Below, piece by piece: positions 48,378 through 57,868 of a stretch of 64,000 nucleotides of DNA (position 1 is the first letter of the stretch; each line of letters starts with the position of its first letter). The notes below the pieces were generated by a model that saw only the letters and a list, made by a program, of their open reading frames with translations, ran no database searches and was not told the origin of the DNA. The stretch is from Polaribacter litorisediminis (GTDB taxonomy: Bacteria; Bacteroidota; Bacteroidia; Flavobacteriales; Flavobacteriaceae). The stretch lies in the NCBI RefSeq assembly GCF_019968605.1, contig NZ_CP082966.1:1723001-1787000 (forward strand), in the 5' to 3' direction. Made by a program: the position numbers and the translations under genes.

Positions 48378-48767
48378 TTATATAATTTTTGATTCTATTA
48401 AGGTTTCTCCTTTTACCATTTTTGCAACAGGACATTTACCTGCAATGATTAATAATTTTTTTCTTTGTTCTTCGGATACTTCTTTTTCAAAGGATATTTC
48501 TTCTGATAAATAGGATTTATTATTTTCTTTAATTTGAAAAACGTTCACCGTAATTTTACCAACATCCCAACCTTTTCTTTCGGCATACATTCTTAAAGTA
48601 ATAGCAACACAACCGCCAATTGCAGTTAATAAATATTCTACCGGAGTTGGTCCAGTATCACCTCCTCCAGATGGAACAGGTTCATCTATCACAGCAAAGT
48701 GATTTCTCATTTTAGCTTCTGCCAAATAGTTTTTTTCAAATAAAGTAACGTTCGATGCTGTTTTCAT
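48378..48767 (-). CDS. OsmC-family peroxiredoxin-like protein
   Basis: The 129-residue OsmC/Ohr-fold protein has the first catalytic Cys in AIGGCVAITLRMYAERKGW (about residue 53) and the second in IAGKCPVAKMVKG. This pattern fits the OsmC subclass that reduces organic hydroperoxides or binds polysulfide-like ligands. It is the first gene of the operon with the FMN reductase and the UXX-star protein, with a promoter directly upstream. Confidence 0.9.
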   Translation of the reverse strand: MKTASNVTLFEKNYLAEAKMRNHFAVIDEPVPSGGGDTGPTPVEYLLTAIGGCVAITLRMYAERKGWDVGKITVNVFQIKENNKSYLSEEISFEKEVSEEQRKKLLIIAGKCPVAKMVKGETLIESKII

Positions 48768-48788
48768 GGTTTGATTTTAAATCCATGG

Positions 48789-48796
48789 CAAACTTA
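48789..48796 (-). promoter_or_regulatory. -7 promoter box of the osmC operon
   Basis: The minus strand reads TAAGTTTG, an exact TAnnTTTG. A TTG (plus-strand CAA at 48817-48819) lies 20 bases upstream, at the -33 position and inside the palindrome at 48812-48825. The ATG at 48767 is 21 bases downstream. Confidence 0.65.
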
Positions 48797-48811
48797 CAAT
48801 AAATATTTTTA

Positions 48812-48825
48812 TTTTCCAAGGGAAA
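48812..48825. promoter_or_regulatory. Candidate operator over the osmC -33 box
   Basis: TTTTCCAAGGGAAA is an imperfect palindrome closely matching TTTCCAAGGAAA at 46903-46914. It covers the -33 TTG of the osmC promoter, an ideal repressor position. Confidence 0.5.
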
Positions 48826-48841
48826 TAAACCCGATACATAT

Positions 48842-50533
48842 TTATTCGTTTTTTCGGATAGAATCTATTTGCTTTTGCAGTCTTTGTATGTCTTTCATTT
48901 TTTTTTGCTGTGCAGATAAAAGCTGAATAGAATCTAATATTTCTCTATTTTTCTCTAAAATGGTCTTCTCTTTTTCAAAATAAATATTAATATGTTCACT
49001 AGCCCTCCATGCTTCATGCAATTGGTTGTAGATTTCTTCGTTCCAAGTGCTTGGTTTTTTTGCATTAATCCATATAACATCTCTGTATTCACTATCTACC
49101 AGCGCCAAATCTGGTGTTGCGGAGCCATCAAACTGCGTCGGATTAGTATTGCTAATTGTAGAGATTGTTCCTAAAAAAAACATCCGTTTTCTACCCGCAA
49201 TGTTTTTAATATACGGTCTAAATTCTACCGGACTATTTAGGCTCCAATCGTATTCTTTCTTCGATTCCTTTACTTTTAAAGGCATGGCGGAAATACCTGC
49301 ATATCCTTGTTTTTTGGAGGCATGATCATAATAATAAATTTTATCTGTACCATCTGCAGGAATAAAAACACTGTAACTTAAAGTGGTTCTTTGTTTGCCA
49401 ATTGGCTCTAAACCAAACCAATGATACAAGCCTGAATAGGCTCCGGTTTTAGTATCTTCAAAATTAAAATCTGTTACATAAGGTTGGTTATTTTGATCAT
49501 TTGGCATGGATGGAATTTTTACAGCACTATTCATATTCCATGGTAAAGGATCCGAAAAGCCTCCTAAAAACTTTAAACTTTCTGCTTGTAACCGTGATAC
49601 TTTTTCTGACAAAATATTTTGTCTGGTTAAATATGGGTGGTTTTTCATTTCTTGGGGAGAAATAAAAGTTCCTTTCCCAATCGTAATTCGCTCTAAATAA
49701 TCGCTAAAATCATGCGCTCCTTGATTAATAACCATTACACCTCCAAAACTTGGGTATGGAAAAAAGAAACCTTTCCACTGTATTAAGCTGACTACTTGCA
49801 CCCAAATACCTTGATCATTTTTCATGTAATAAGTGTCACTTGGTTCGTAGTTAAACAACATCCAAGGGTTTAAACGCTGTACAACAGCATTGTAAGTATT
49901 TCTACTAAATCTTAGAGATTCGCCAATCGAAAATGTAACTGAAATTCTATTTTCACTAGCAAAACGAGGAAAAGGAGTCGTACTAGAAACCGAAAAAAGC
50001 TCTTCAGTATTCTCTTTTATTCCTTGCCAAATATATTTTTCTGTTGGCTGAATTGCCATAGTCCATTGGTTTGAGTCATCTACTCTTACCAAATGAGGCA
50101 AAGAAATATCTTTGGTTTCGCCCACCGACTCATTTGCCATTGAAAATATATTTCTTAGAGGTTGAATTCTTTCATTTTGAGTTAAAGGCAATTCTACAAT
50201 TTCATAGCGATTTAAATTATTGAATACATTGTATGTTTTCATGTAATTGTACAGATCATAATGAAAAACACTAAAATAAAGTGCTCCATAAAAAAATACG
50301 CTAAGCAATAGCGACCCTATTTTTCTTGCAATACCCGCAGACTTTATAAAACTTCGAAGACCTAAAAAAAGAATTGTAAAACAGAGTACAATGATAAAAA
50401 TATATTTTCTAAAAAATAATAAGGCAGGCTGATAGTTATCTCGTAAAAAGAATAATAACCCCACTATAATGAAACTAAAAAAGAGAACTCTCTTTTTTTG
50501 CTTTGCTCCTTTTTTCCAATAATTTTTAATCAT
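48842..50533 (-). CDS. Unknown membrane-anchored protein with C-terminal coiled coil
   Basis: The 563-residue protein was not assigned to a family. The basic N-terminus is followed by three predicted transmembrane helices within residues 18-95 (around VLFFSFIIVGLLFFL, YIFIIVLCFTILFLGL and IGSLLLSVFFYGALYFSVF). A large extracytoplasmic region of about 420 residues follows, with aromatic-rich beta-type sequence (NPWMLFNYEPSDTYYMKND, PFPRFASENRISVTFSIGE). The last 50 residues form a coiled coil (LSAQQKKMKDIQRLQKQIDS). It lies 66 bases downstream of nudK on the same strand and may be cotranscribed. An envelope or cell-surface role is likely. Confidence 0.65.
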   Translation of the reverse strand: MIKNYWKKGAKQKKRVLFFSFIIVGLLFFLRDNYQPALLFFRKYIFIIVLCFTILFLGLRSFIKSAGIARKIGSLLLSVFFYGALYFSVFHYDLYNYMKTYNVFNNLNRYEIVELPLTQNERIQPLRNIFSMANESVGETKDISLPHLVRVDDSNQWTMAIQPTEKYIWQGIKENTEELFSVSSTTPFPRFASENRISVTFSIGESLRFSRNTYNAVVQRLNPWMLFNYEPSDTYYMKNDQGIWVQVVSLIQWKGFFFPYPSFGGVMVINQGAHDFSDYLERITIGKGTFISPQEMKNHPYLTRQNILSEKVSRLQAESLKFLGGFSDPLPWNMNSAVKIPSMPNDQNNQPYVTDFNFEDTKTGAYSGLYHWFGLEPIGKQRTTLSYSVFIPADGTDKIYYYDHASKKQGYAGISAMPLKVKESKKEYDWSLNSPVEFRPYIKNIAGRKRMFFLGTISTISNTNPTQFDGSATPDLALVDSEYRDVIWINAKKPSTWNEEIYNQLHEAWRASEHINIYFEKEKTILEKNREILDSIQLLSAQQKKMKDIQRLQKQIDSIRKNE

Positions 50534-50599
50534 ATCTATTTATTTTTTTGACCTCAACTCACGAATTATATCCTTTCTCCTTTTTGAAATTAAAATACA

Positions 50600-51193
50600 T
50601 CATTCCTTGAATACTCCATGAATTTGTAAATATTGCAACAACATTATTGTTCTTACATCAATTATATGTGCTGTTTCAATCATTTTTAAAGCATCTTCAA
50701 AGCGTATTTCTAACACTTCTATTTCTTCATTTTCTGATGCCAAGCCTCCCCCATTGTCAATTTTACTGTCCTCATTATAGGAGGCTATAAATAAATGAGT
50801 TTGTTCCTTCATTAATCCAGGGGATAAAAAAACGGTACTCACTTTTTTTAATTCAGAAATTGTATATCCTATTTCCTCTTTTGTTTCTCTTATTACTGTT
50901 GCTTCTGGTGATTCATTTTGATCAATCGCACCTCCACAGACTTCAACTGAAAATCCGTTGTTTACACCTGCAACATATATCGGTATTCTAAACTGCTTCG
51001 ATAAAAGCACTTTTTTCGTTTCTTGATTATAAAGTAAAACAGCAACACCATCGCCTTTTCCATAAACCTCATGGGTTAACCGTTTTATTTTTCCATTTTT
51101 AAAACTAAAATCGAAACTTACTTGTTCTAATTTAGCCCAAAAATTTGAAATTACTTTATAAGATACATTACTAATTTTCTCTTTATTTTTCAT
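50600..51193 (-). CDS. nudK: Nudix hydrolase, NudK-like
   Basis: The 197-residue Nudix enzyme has the complete Nudix box: G-AIDQN-E-SPEATVI-RET-KEE-IGY (Gx5Ex7REUxEExGU). The TVFLSPGLMKEQTHLFIASY segment after it is characteristic of ADP-ribose/GDP-mannose pyrophosphatases (NudK/NudF group). It would hydrolyse a nucleotide sugar; GDP-mannose is inferred from the resemblance to NudK. The gene is divergent from the T9SS gene at 51495. Confidence 0.85.
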   Translation of the reverse strand: MKNKEKISNVSYKVISNFWAKLEQVSFDFSFKNGKIKRLTHEVYGKGDGVAVLLYNQETKKVLLSKQFRIPIYVAGVNNGFSVEVCGGAIDQNESPEATVIRETKEEIGYTISELKKVSTVFLSPGLMKEQTHLFIASYNEDSKIDNGGGLASENEEIEVLEIRFEDALKMIETAHIIDVRTIMLLQYLQIHGVFKE

Positions 51194-51242
51194 TTTTCAA
51201 ACTTTTTCTTGTTTCTTAATTCTATGCCTCTCTTTTTTATCT

Positions 51243-51250
51243 CAAAGATA
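51243..51250 (-). promoter_or_regulatory. -7 promoter box of nudK
   Basis: The minus strand reads TATCTTTG, an exact TAnnTTTG match, 49 bases upstream of the nudK ATG. Confidence 0.5.
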
Positions 51251-51291
51251 GTATTTGAAATATAAATATATTATCAGGTTTTATAAATCAT

Positions 51292-51316
51292 ACATCAAAA
51301 ATAATATTTTTGATGT
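51292..51316. promoter_or_regulatory. Long palindrome in the divergent nudK/T9SS intergenic region
   Basis: The 11-base arms ACATCAAAAAT and ATTTTTGATGT surround AAT. The palindrome contains TATTTTTG on both strands, so it could be a bidirectional promoter core, an operator, or both. It lies about 100 bases from nudK and 180 from the 51495 gene. Confidence 0.45.
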
Positions 51317-51461
51317 TGAAAATCAGTAATTTTAGAGCCGTAATTCCGCCGTTTTCAAATATTTAGAAATCTTAATTTTTCTGCATAAAATAGGTACTTT
51401 ACTCGCTCTTAATCCATTTTATATTGGTTGTTAAAAAAATATACTATTCATACTTTTTAAA

Positions 51462-51469
51462 TATATTTG
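51462..51469 (+). promoter_or_regulatory. -7 promoter box of the T9SS protein gene
   Basis: TATATTTG is an exact TAnnTTTG match, 25 bases before the ATG at 51495. Confidence 0.5.
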
Positions 51470-51494
51470 ACAAAACTTATTCAAATACTCCTAA

Positions 51495-54400
51495 ATGAAA
51501 AAATTATTACCCGTTTTAATTCTTTTTTTTACATTATATTCATACTCTCAAAAGGAAGCTAATTTTTGGTATTTTGGTAATAATGCGGCTTTAGATTTCA
51601 CTTCTGGAGAACCAGAACTTGTATCGGGTAGTCAATTAAACACTACAGAAGGCTGCTCTTCTTTTTCTGACTCTCAGGGCAATTTACTATTTTATATAGG
51701 TGCTCCTACAACAGAAACTAGAAATTTAACAATTTGGAATAAAAATAACCAAGCGATGCCTAAAGGCACTGGTTTACAAGGTGATGCTTCAAGTTCTCAG
51801 TCTGCGTTAACAGTACCAGCCCCAGGAAATCCAAATATTTATTACATTTTTACGGTCGGTGCTCAATCTAGTGGTAATGCTGGTTTTTGGTACTACACTT
51901 TGGACATGGCCGAAGAAGGAGGTTTAGGAGATATTGTAGATGGTCCAATTGTTTTAGGAGATGGCCTAAATCATCCACGTTGGTCAGAAAAAGTTACGGC
52001 TGTAAAAGGAGAACAATGCAATACTTTTTGGGTAATTTCTGCACTTGAAAATAGGTTTTATGCTTATAAAGTTGATCAGTCTGGGGTTGATATCACCAAT
52101 CCAATAATTAGTACTATTAATGGCTTTAATGCATCAAACGACCCTAGAGGGTATTTAAAGGTATCACCTGATGGTACAAAATTAGTATCTGCTAATATGT
52201 CGAGTGGTACTTTTTTATTCGATTTTAATAATGAAACGGGAGAAGTTACCAATTTTAATAATTCAACCTTAGCAAATAGCCTTATTTTTGATGGCAATGC
52301 TTATGGAGCAGAGTTCTCTCCTTCTAGCAATAGATTATATATTTCTACGGGAGGTTTTCAGCAAAACACTGAAGAAAACTTGTATCAATTTGATCTGTCA
52401 CAACCCACCATGACGGCTATTAATAGTTCTAGATTTTTAGTTTTTAACTATAGAAATACAAGAAGTGCTTTACAATTAGGCCCTAATGGTAAAATATACT
52501 GGTCTTCTGATGGAGGGACAGGTTCCTTCGGAAATATCGGAAACAATACCACTAATAGTATTAGCGTCATTAATAGACCTGAAGAATTAGGAGCCGCTTG
52601 CGATTATTCGCATCAATCTGTGCTCGTGGGTAAAGGAAATGTAAACCCTACGCAGGGTCTGCCTCCTTTTATTTCCTCATTGCTTTTACCTATCGAAATT
52701 ATAGACTCTGAAACAGGTAATGTTATCAATAACGAAGACTTACAGTTTTGTGTAGGGGATGATAAAACAATTATTCCTGAAACCGTAACAGGTACTAATA
52801 TAACTTACGAATGGACTTTTGATAACGGCGCAGCAACAAACGTCATAAGTACAGACCCTGAGTTAGTTTTATCCAATTTACAAAAAATTAATTCAGGTAC
52901 ATATGCACTTAAAATTGAGTTAACCGATGCATGTGGAAATGTGACCCAATTTAATGGAGATTTCAATATCGAAATTTTCGAAGCTGCAGTTGCCAACAAG
53001 CCATCAGATATTTTTTTCTGTGACACGGACAGAGATGGTTTTAATACATTTGATTTACAAGCAGCGAAAACAGATGAAATTTTAAACGGTTTAGATCCTG
53101 CTATATTTGAGGTTTTATATTATCTAAACCCGGCAGACGCAGACTCTGGTGCTAACCCATTACCTAATCCATACACAAATCCAACTGCTTTTAGCTCACA
53201 AACTATTTATGCAAGAGTGCAAAACAAAAATGCTCCCAATGCTTGTTTTGAAATTACCGAATTTATTTTAGCGGTAACCGACCTACCCATTCCTACCCAA
53301 CCTGAACCTTACAGAATTTGTGATAATTTAGAAAGTGGAAGCGATACAGATGGCATTGTAAATACCTTTATTTTAAGTGATAAAGACAATGAAATTTATG
53401 GTTCTTTAGACACAACACAGTACAATATTAGTTACCACACAACCCAAAATGGTGCGGAAACTAATGATGCATTAACCATCATTAATAAGAATGAAAATTA
53501 CACGGTAACAAACACTAAAACCTTATATGTTAGAATAGAAAACAAAGACAATACAGACTGTTATGATGCTGGTGTTACTTTAGAGTTAGTTGTAGATGCT
53601 TTGCCTATTCTGAAAGCAAATCCTGAAATTGATCAATGTATCAGCGAAGACAACACAAACCCTACCGTTAATTTAACAGTAGCTGAAATTAATATTTCTA
53701 ATAACTATGAAAATGAAAATTTCGAGTATTATGCAGATGCAAATGGCTTCAATCTAATTGCTAATCCGACTTCATACCCTGTTCAAGTAAATACACCTTC
53801 ACCTCAATCTGTATTTGTAAAAGTTATTTCTGAATTTGGGTGCTCTAAAGGTTTAATTGAGTTAAAACTTAATGTTGGTACAACTGTAAATAACGCTTTT
53901 AATGATCTTCAACTTCCTGAATGTGATGATTTTTTAGATGTAAACGGGAATAATACTACCGCTAATGATGACACAGACTTTACTACCAATTTTCGCTTAA
54001 ATAAAGAACAAATAGAAATCGACATCAAAGAAAATATACCAGATTCAGAAAATACAACCATTTTTTTCTATGAAAACGAACAAGACAGAACAAACTCTTT
54101 AAATGAAATTGATATCTCAAATTATAGAAACAACATTGATAAAATTGATGTTACAACGATTCCCGAGGGAATTCAGTTCCCAATCTATTATAAAATTCTA
54201 AGTAATATCAATAACAATTGTCAAGGTTTAGGTGAATTTAATGTACAAATTAATGCCGTTCCAAGGGTTAATTCCACTCCAATTTTTCCTATAATAGCAT
54301 GTGATACGGGTGATGGTGACGGAAATTACTTAAATGGAAGCAATACAAATATTGATTTAACTCAAAAGATTGATGAACTCTTTCTTGGCACCAATCAAAA

Positions 54401-56090
54401 TAAAGAAAATTTTGAAGTCACTTTTTACAAATCCGTAAATGCGGCTCTTGCTGGAGATATAACGAATCCAGATTTTATAAGCAATCCAAATGAATTTACA
54501 AACGATATTCCTGCTGGATTTTCCGAAGGAGACATTGCAACACAGACCATTTTTGTGCGTCTTCAAAGTACAATAACAGGTTGCGCGAATGCACACGCAA
54601 GTTTTGAGGTAATCATTAATCCTTTGCCAATTATTGATGATGAAATTCCGGTTTTAGCAGTTTGTGATACTGGCTCAAATGATGGTAATGCTAGAAATGG
54701 ATTCGCTCAAAACATAGATGTTTCTATCAGAGATTTAGATATTTTAGGGAGCAGAAATCCTAATGATTTTACAATTACGTACCACAAAAATCAATTAGAT
54801 TTAGAAGACTTAACTTCTCCCGGAATTGACAAAACTAACTATGATTCAGACCCTGACAGAATAATATTTAATCCAATAACGAGCATAAGTGAGGAAAATT
54901 TATTTGTCAGAATTATAAACAATGCTACCGGATGTCTTTTTTATCAGGCTACTTTAACCATTATTGTAAATCCTGAACCTTCTTTCGAAATCATTACTGA
55001 CCTTCAGGAATGTGACAACAATAATGACGGTGACGATGCCAACGGAATTGTGCAAAACATTGATTTAAATAGTAAAATTCCTGAAATATTAGGAAACACG
55101 CAAAACCCTGATAATTTTACTGTAACTTTTCATGCTTCGCAAGCGGAGGCTACGAATGGAAATAACCCCATAGCATCGCCTTATGAAAACACAAACCTTA
55201 CAGAAACGATCTATGTGCGCATTGAAAATAAAAATACTTTATGCTTCAATGATGAAGCCACTTTTAATGTAATTGTAAATCCGTTGCCAGATTTTACAAT
55301 CACCACTCCTCAAATTATTTGTTTAAAGGATACACCTTTAAACCTTGTTGTAGAAAGTCCAAGAGATGTGTATACATACATTTGGAAAGACGAAAAAGGG
55401 AACTCTTTAAACACAACTTCTGTTGACAATATTGATATTACAACGGGAGGAATCTACCAAGTAACAGCAACTACAACAAACGGAACTTTCTGTAAGAGAA
55501 CTGAGTTTATTACTGTAAATGAATCGGACCCAGCAATTTTAGACAGCAGTTTTGTAACCATTATTGATGAAGGAAATAATTTAAGCAATGATGGTAATTT
55601 ATCAATTTCTATGGATACCATAACTAATAATTTAGGCTTAGGAGATTACCAATTCGCTATCCTAAATACCGACAATGACCAAAGAATTCCTTTTATAGGT
55701 TTTCAAGATGAACCTCTTTTTGAGAACTTAGAAGGTGGTATTTATCAAATTATTGTCAATGATAAAAATGGCTGCACGCCAGATACTACTTTGTTGGTTT
55801 CTGTAATTCAGTTTCCAAAATTCTTTACTCCAAACGGCGATGGCCAAAATGATTTTTGGGTGATAAAAGGTGCTAACAAAACGTTTTACCCCAATGCAAG
55901 CATCAACATATTTAATAGGTTCGGAAAATTAGTAGCACAAATTCCGATTGACAGTCAGGGATGGAATGGACTGTATCAAGGTAAGCTACTTCCTTCAGAT
56001 GATTATTGGTTTAACGCGACACTCGTTCCAGCCGATCTTACAAAACAACCCATCAATAAAAAAGGTAATTTCTCATTGTTAAGAAAATAA
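51495..56090 (+). CDS. Very large T9SS type B secreted protein with propeller-like head and seven Cys-Asp repeats
   Basis: The 1531-residue product has a signal peptide ending YSYSQ. Residues 22-385 look like a beta-propeller (ANFWYFGNNAALDF start, repeated YFxxxxG/SPDGTKL strands). A PKD/Ig-like domain occupies about 405-495. Seven repeats of about 90-110 residues follow (starting near 509, 607, 715, 812, 935, 1055 and 1172), each opening with C-D or C-I and DG/ND-rich turns and ending with VRVxN...C...L.VNPLP-like strands. Another Ig-like segment comes next, and the C-terminus (FFTPNGDGQNDFWVIKG to SLLRK) is the gliding-motility-associated type B sorting domain. It is exported by T9SS and attached or released at the cell surface, probably as an adhesin. 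Confidence 0.9.
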   Translation: MKKLLPVLILFFTLYSYSQKEANFWYFGNNAALDFTSGEPELVSGSQLNTTEGCSSFSDSQGNLLFYIGAPTTETRNLTIWNKNNQAMPKGTGLQGDASSSQSALTVPAPGNPNIYYIFTVGAQSSGNAGFWYYTLDMAEEGGLGDIVDGPIVLGDGLNHPRWSEKVTAVKGEQCNTFWVISALENRFYAYKVDQSGVDITNPIISTINGFNASNDPRGYLKVSPDGTKLVSANMSSGTFLFDFNNETGEVTNFNNSTLANSLIFDGNAYGAEFSPSSNRLYISTGGFQQNTEENLYQFDLSQPTMTAINSSRFLVFNYRNTRSALQLGPNGKIYWSSDGGTGSFGNIGNNTTNSISVINRPEELGAACDYSHQSVLVGKGNVNPTQGLPPFISSLLLPIEIIDSETGNVINNEDLQFCVGDDKTIIPETVTGTNITYEWTFDNGAATNVISTDPELVLSNLQKINSGTYALKIELTDACGNVTQFNGDFNIEIFEAAVANKPSDIFFCDTDRDGFNTFDLQAAKTDEILNGLDPAIFEVLYYLNPADADSGANPLPNPYTNPTAFSSQTIYARVQNKNAPNACFEITEFILAVTDLPIPTQPEPYRICDNLESGSDTDGIVNTFILSDKDNEIYGSLDTTQYNISYHTTQNGAETNDALTIINKNENYTVTNTKTLYVRIENKDNTDCYDAGVTLELVVDALPILKANPEIDQCISEDNTNPTVNLTVAEINISNNYENENFEYYADANGFNLIANPTSYPVQVNTPSPQSVFVKVISEFGCSKGLIELKLNVGTTVNNAFNDLQLPECDDFLDVNGNNTTANDDTDFTTNFRLNKEQIEIDIKENIPDSENTTIFFYENEQDRTNSLNEIDISNYRNNIDKIDVTTIPEGIQFPIYYKILSNINNNCQGLGEFNVQINAVPRVNSTPIFPIIACDTGDGDGNYLNGSNTNIDLTQKIDELFLGTNQNKENFEVTFYKSVNAALAGDITNPDFISNPNEFTNDIPAGFSEGDIATQTIFVRLQSTITGCANAHASFEVIINPLPIIDDEIPVLAVCDTGSNDGNARNGFAQNIDVSIRDLDILGSRNPNDFTITYHKNQLDLEDLTSPGIDKTNYDSDPDRIIFNPITSISEENLFVRIINNATGCLFYQATLTIIVNPEPSFEIITDLQECDNNNDGDDANGIVQNIDLNSKIPEILGNTQNPDNFTVTFHASQAEATNGNNPIASPYENTNLTETIYVRIENKNTLCFNDEATFNVIVNPLPDFTITTPQIICLKDTPLNLVVESPRDVYTYIWKDEKGNSLNTTSVDNIDITTGGIYQVTATTTNGTFCKRTEFITVNESDPAILDSSFVTIIDEGNNLSNDGNLSISMDTITNNLGLGDYQFAILNTDNDQRIPFIGFQDEPLFENLEGGIYQIIVNDKNGCTPDTTLLVSVIQFPKFFTPNGDGQNDFWVIKGANKTFYPNASINIFNRFGKLVAQIPIDSQGWNGLYQGKLLPSDDYWFNATLVPADLTKQPINKKGNFSLLRK

Positions 56091-56097
56091 AAAAAGC

Positions 56098-56128
56098 AAA
56101 ACCTCTTTGAAATATTCAAAGAGGTTTT
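56098..56128. terminator. Bidirectional terminator
   Basis: The perfect 14-base arms AAAACCTCTTTGAA and TTCAAAGAGGTTTT enclose ATA. With A and T tracts at the two ends it can serve both the T9SS gene (plus) and aceA (minus), which converge here. Confidence 0.88.
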
Positions 56129-56149
56129 ATCATAAATCCAATAACTGCA

Positions 56150-57781
56150 TTAGGCCACTATCCCTATATTAACTACAATTTTTTTAGCTGTTTTAGAAGT
56201 TTCAAACTGATTTGAAGTATTATTTGTTCCGCTTGCTTTCAATGCTTTATCACCTGCAAAAAATGTTTTATGAGCATCCCCTAAATCAGAACCCGCCATT
56301 CTTTGATGTTTTACACAGGAAACTCCTTTTCTAATTTCTTGCCGTTGAACACCTTTTACATAGGCTAACATTCCTTCTTCACCAAAATAACCTTCAGTAA
56401 GCTCATCCATATGCAAAGCTGTTGTATGATAAGTTGGCAACGTAATTAAATGATGAAAAATACCCGCTTCTCTGGCTCCATCTTTTTGAAAAGTTTTAAT
56501 CTTTTTATCCGCTCGATAACTTAATTCAGAAGTATCATACATTTCATCCATCAAATTATTTCGATCATAGGCTGTCATATTTTCTCCTTCTGCAATCATT
56601 TCATCGTACACCTGATTTCTAAAATTTAACGTCCAATTGAAAGAAGGAGAATTGTTGTACACCAACTTTGCATTGGGCACTACTTTTTTAACTCTGTTTA
56701 CCATGTGTGCAATTTGCTGAACATTTGGAGTCGGAGTTTCTATCCACAATAAATCTGCACCATTTTGCAGACTTGTAATACAATCTAACACAACTCTATC
56801 GATGTTTGAACCCTCTTTAAATTTATACAATCCGTTTGGCAATCTTAATGGTCGTAATAATTTTCCGTCTCTTTTTAATAAAACATCATCCTCGTTGGCT
56901 TCTTTTAAGGTAATTTCTTCTGCATCTACAAATGCTAAATATTGAGAAGCTAAATCTCCTGGCTTTAAACTTACCGGTAATTTTTGCGTTAAACCAGCTC
57001 CTTCAGAATCGGTTCTAGCAACAATAATACCTTCATCCACGCCTAATTCTAAAAATGCATATCGAATAGCATTTAATTTCGCAATAAAATCTTCGTGCGG
57101 CACTGTTACTTTTCCATCTTGATGCCCACATTGCTTTGCATCAGAAACTTGGTTTTCAATTTGAATTGCACAAGCGCCTGCTTCTATCATTTTCTTTGTT
57201 AACAAATAGGTTGCTTCCTCATTCCCAAAGCCAGCATCAATATCAGCAATAATCGGCACAATGTGCGTTTCAAAATTATCTATCTCATCTTGTACATCTT
57301 CCCCGTTCTCTAATCTTTTAAACAAATCATTTAATTCAATAGCATCTGCCTGACGAAGAAAATCATAAATTTCACTTATCAAAGAAGGAACCGCAGTTTT
57401 TTCATGCATCGATTGATCTGGTAAAGGTCCAAATTCTGAGCGCAATGCTGCCACCATCCATCCTGAAAGATAAAGATAACTTTTGCTAGTCGTTTTGTGA
57501 TGCTTCTTTACAGCAATCATTTTTTGTTGCGCAACAAACCCATGCCAGCAACCTAAAGATTGAGTATAATTTGAAGCATCAAGATCATACGCGGCCATAT
57601 CTTTTCTCATAATAGCAGCTGTATATTTCGCAATATCTAAACCTGTTTTAAAACGATTTTGGGCCATCATTCTGGCTGAATTTTCTGCGCTGATTGCATT
57701 CCAAGAAGTGCCATATTTTTCTTTTAGATTTCTTACGGTTTCTAAAGCCGAGCTGTAGTTGCTTTTCGCTAAATTTTTCAT
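56150..57781 (-). CDS. aceA: Isocitrate lyase
   Basis: Isocitrate lyase cleaves isocitrate to glyoxylate and succinate, the first step of the glyoxylate shunt. The 543-residue protein has the TIM-barrel landmarks SGWMVAA, IVPIIADIDAGFGNEEATYLL and the catalytic-loop Cys motif KQCGHQDGKVTVP (Lys-x-Cys-Gly-His). IVARTDSEGA and WIETPTPN follow, then YNNSPSFNW. It is longer than the roughly 430-residue E. coli enzyme, in line with an insertion seen in plant and some bacterial forms. It is downstream of aceB (87-base gap with a hairpin), making an aceBA operon. Confidence 0.95.
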   Translation of the reverse strand: MKNLAKSNYSSALETVRNLKEKYGTSWNAISAENSARMMAQNRFKTGLDIAKYTAAIMRKDMAAYDLDASNYTQSLGCWHGFVAQQKMIAVKKHHKTTSKSYLYLSGWMVAALRSEFGPLPDQSMHEKTAVPSLISEIYDFLRQADAIELNDLFKRLENGEDVQDEIDNFETHIVPIIADIDAGFGNEEATYLLTKKMIEAGACAIQIENQVSDAKQCGHQDGKVTVPHEDFIAKLNAIRYAFLELGVDEGIIVARTDSEGAGLTQKLPVSLKPGDLASQYLAFVDAEEITLKEANEDDVLLKRDGKLLRPLRLPNGLYKFKEGSNIDRVVLDCITSLQNGADLLWIETPTPNVQQIAHMVNRVKKVVPNAKLVYNNSPSFNWTLNFRNQVYDEMIAEGENMTAYDRNNLMDEMYDTSELSYRADKKIKTFQKDGAREAGIFHHLITLPTYHTTALHMDELTEGYFGEEGMLAYVKGVQRQEIRKGVSCVKHQRMAGSDLGDAHKTFFAGDKALKASGTNNTSNQFETSKTAKKIVVNIGIVA

Positions 57782-57827
57782 AATTTCGTGTTTTAATTGT
57801 TAAAATTTTCTTGATTTTGATAATTTA

Positions 57828-57858
57828 GTCTCGCATGCTATTGCCGTAGTAGCGAGAC
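57828..57858 (-). promoter_or_regulatory. Intercistronic hairpin between aceB and aceA
   Basis: The arms GTCTCGC (57828-57834) and GCGAGAC (57852-57858) form a 7-pair stem, with CTA/TAG pairs inside. There is no following T tract in the direction of transcription, so it is not a typical terminator. An mRNA processing or stabilising element that sets the aceB:aceA ratio is plausible. Confidence 0.5.
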
Positions 57859-57868
57859 ATTTTTGTTT

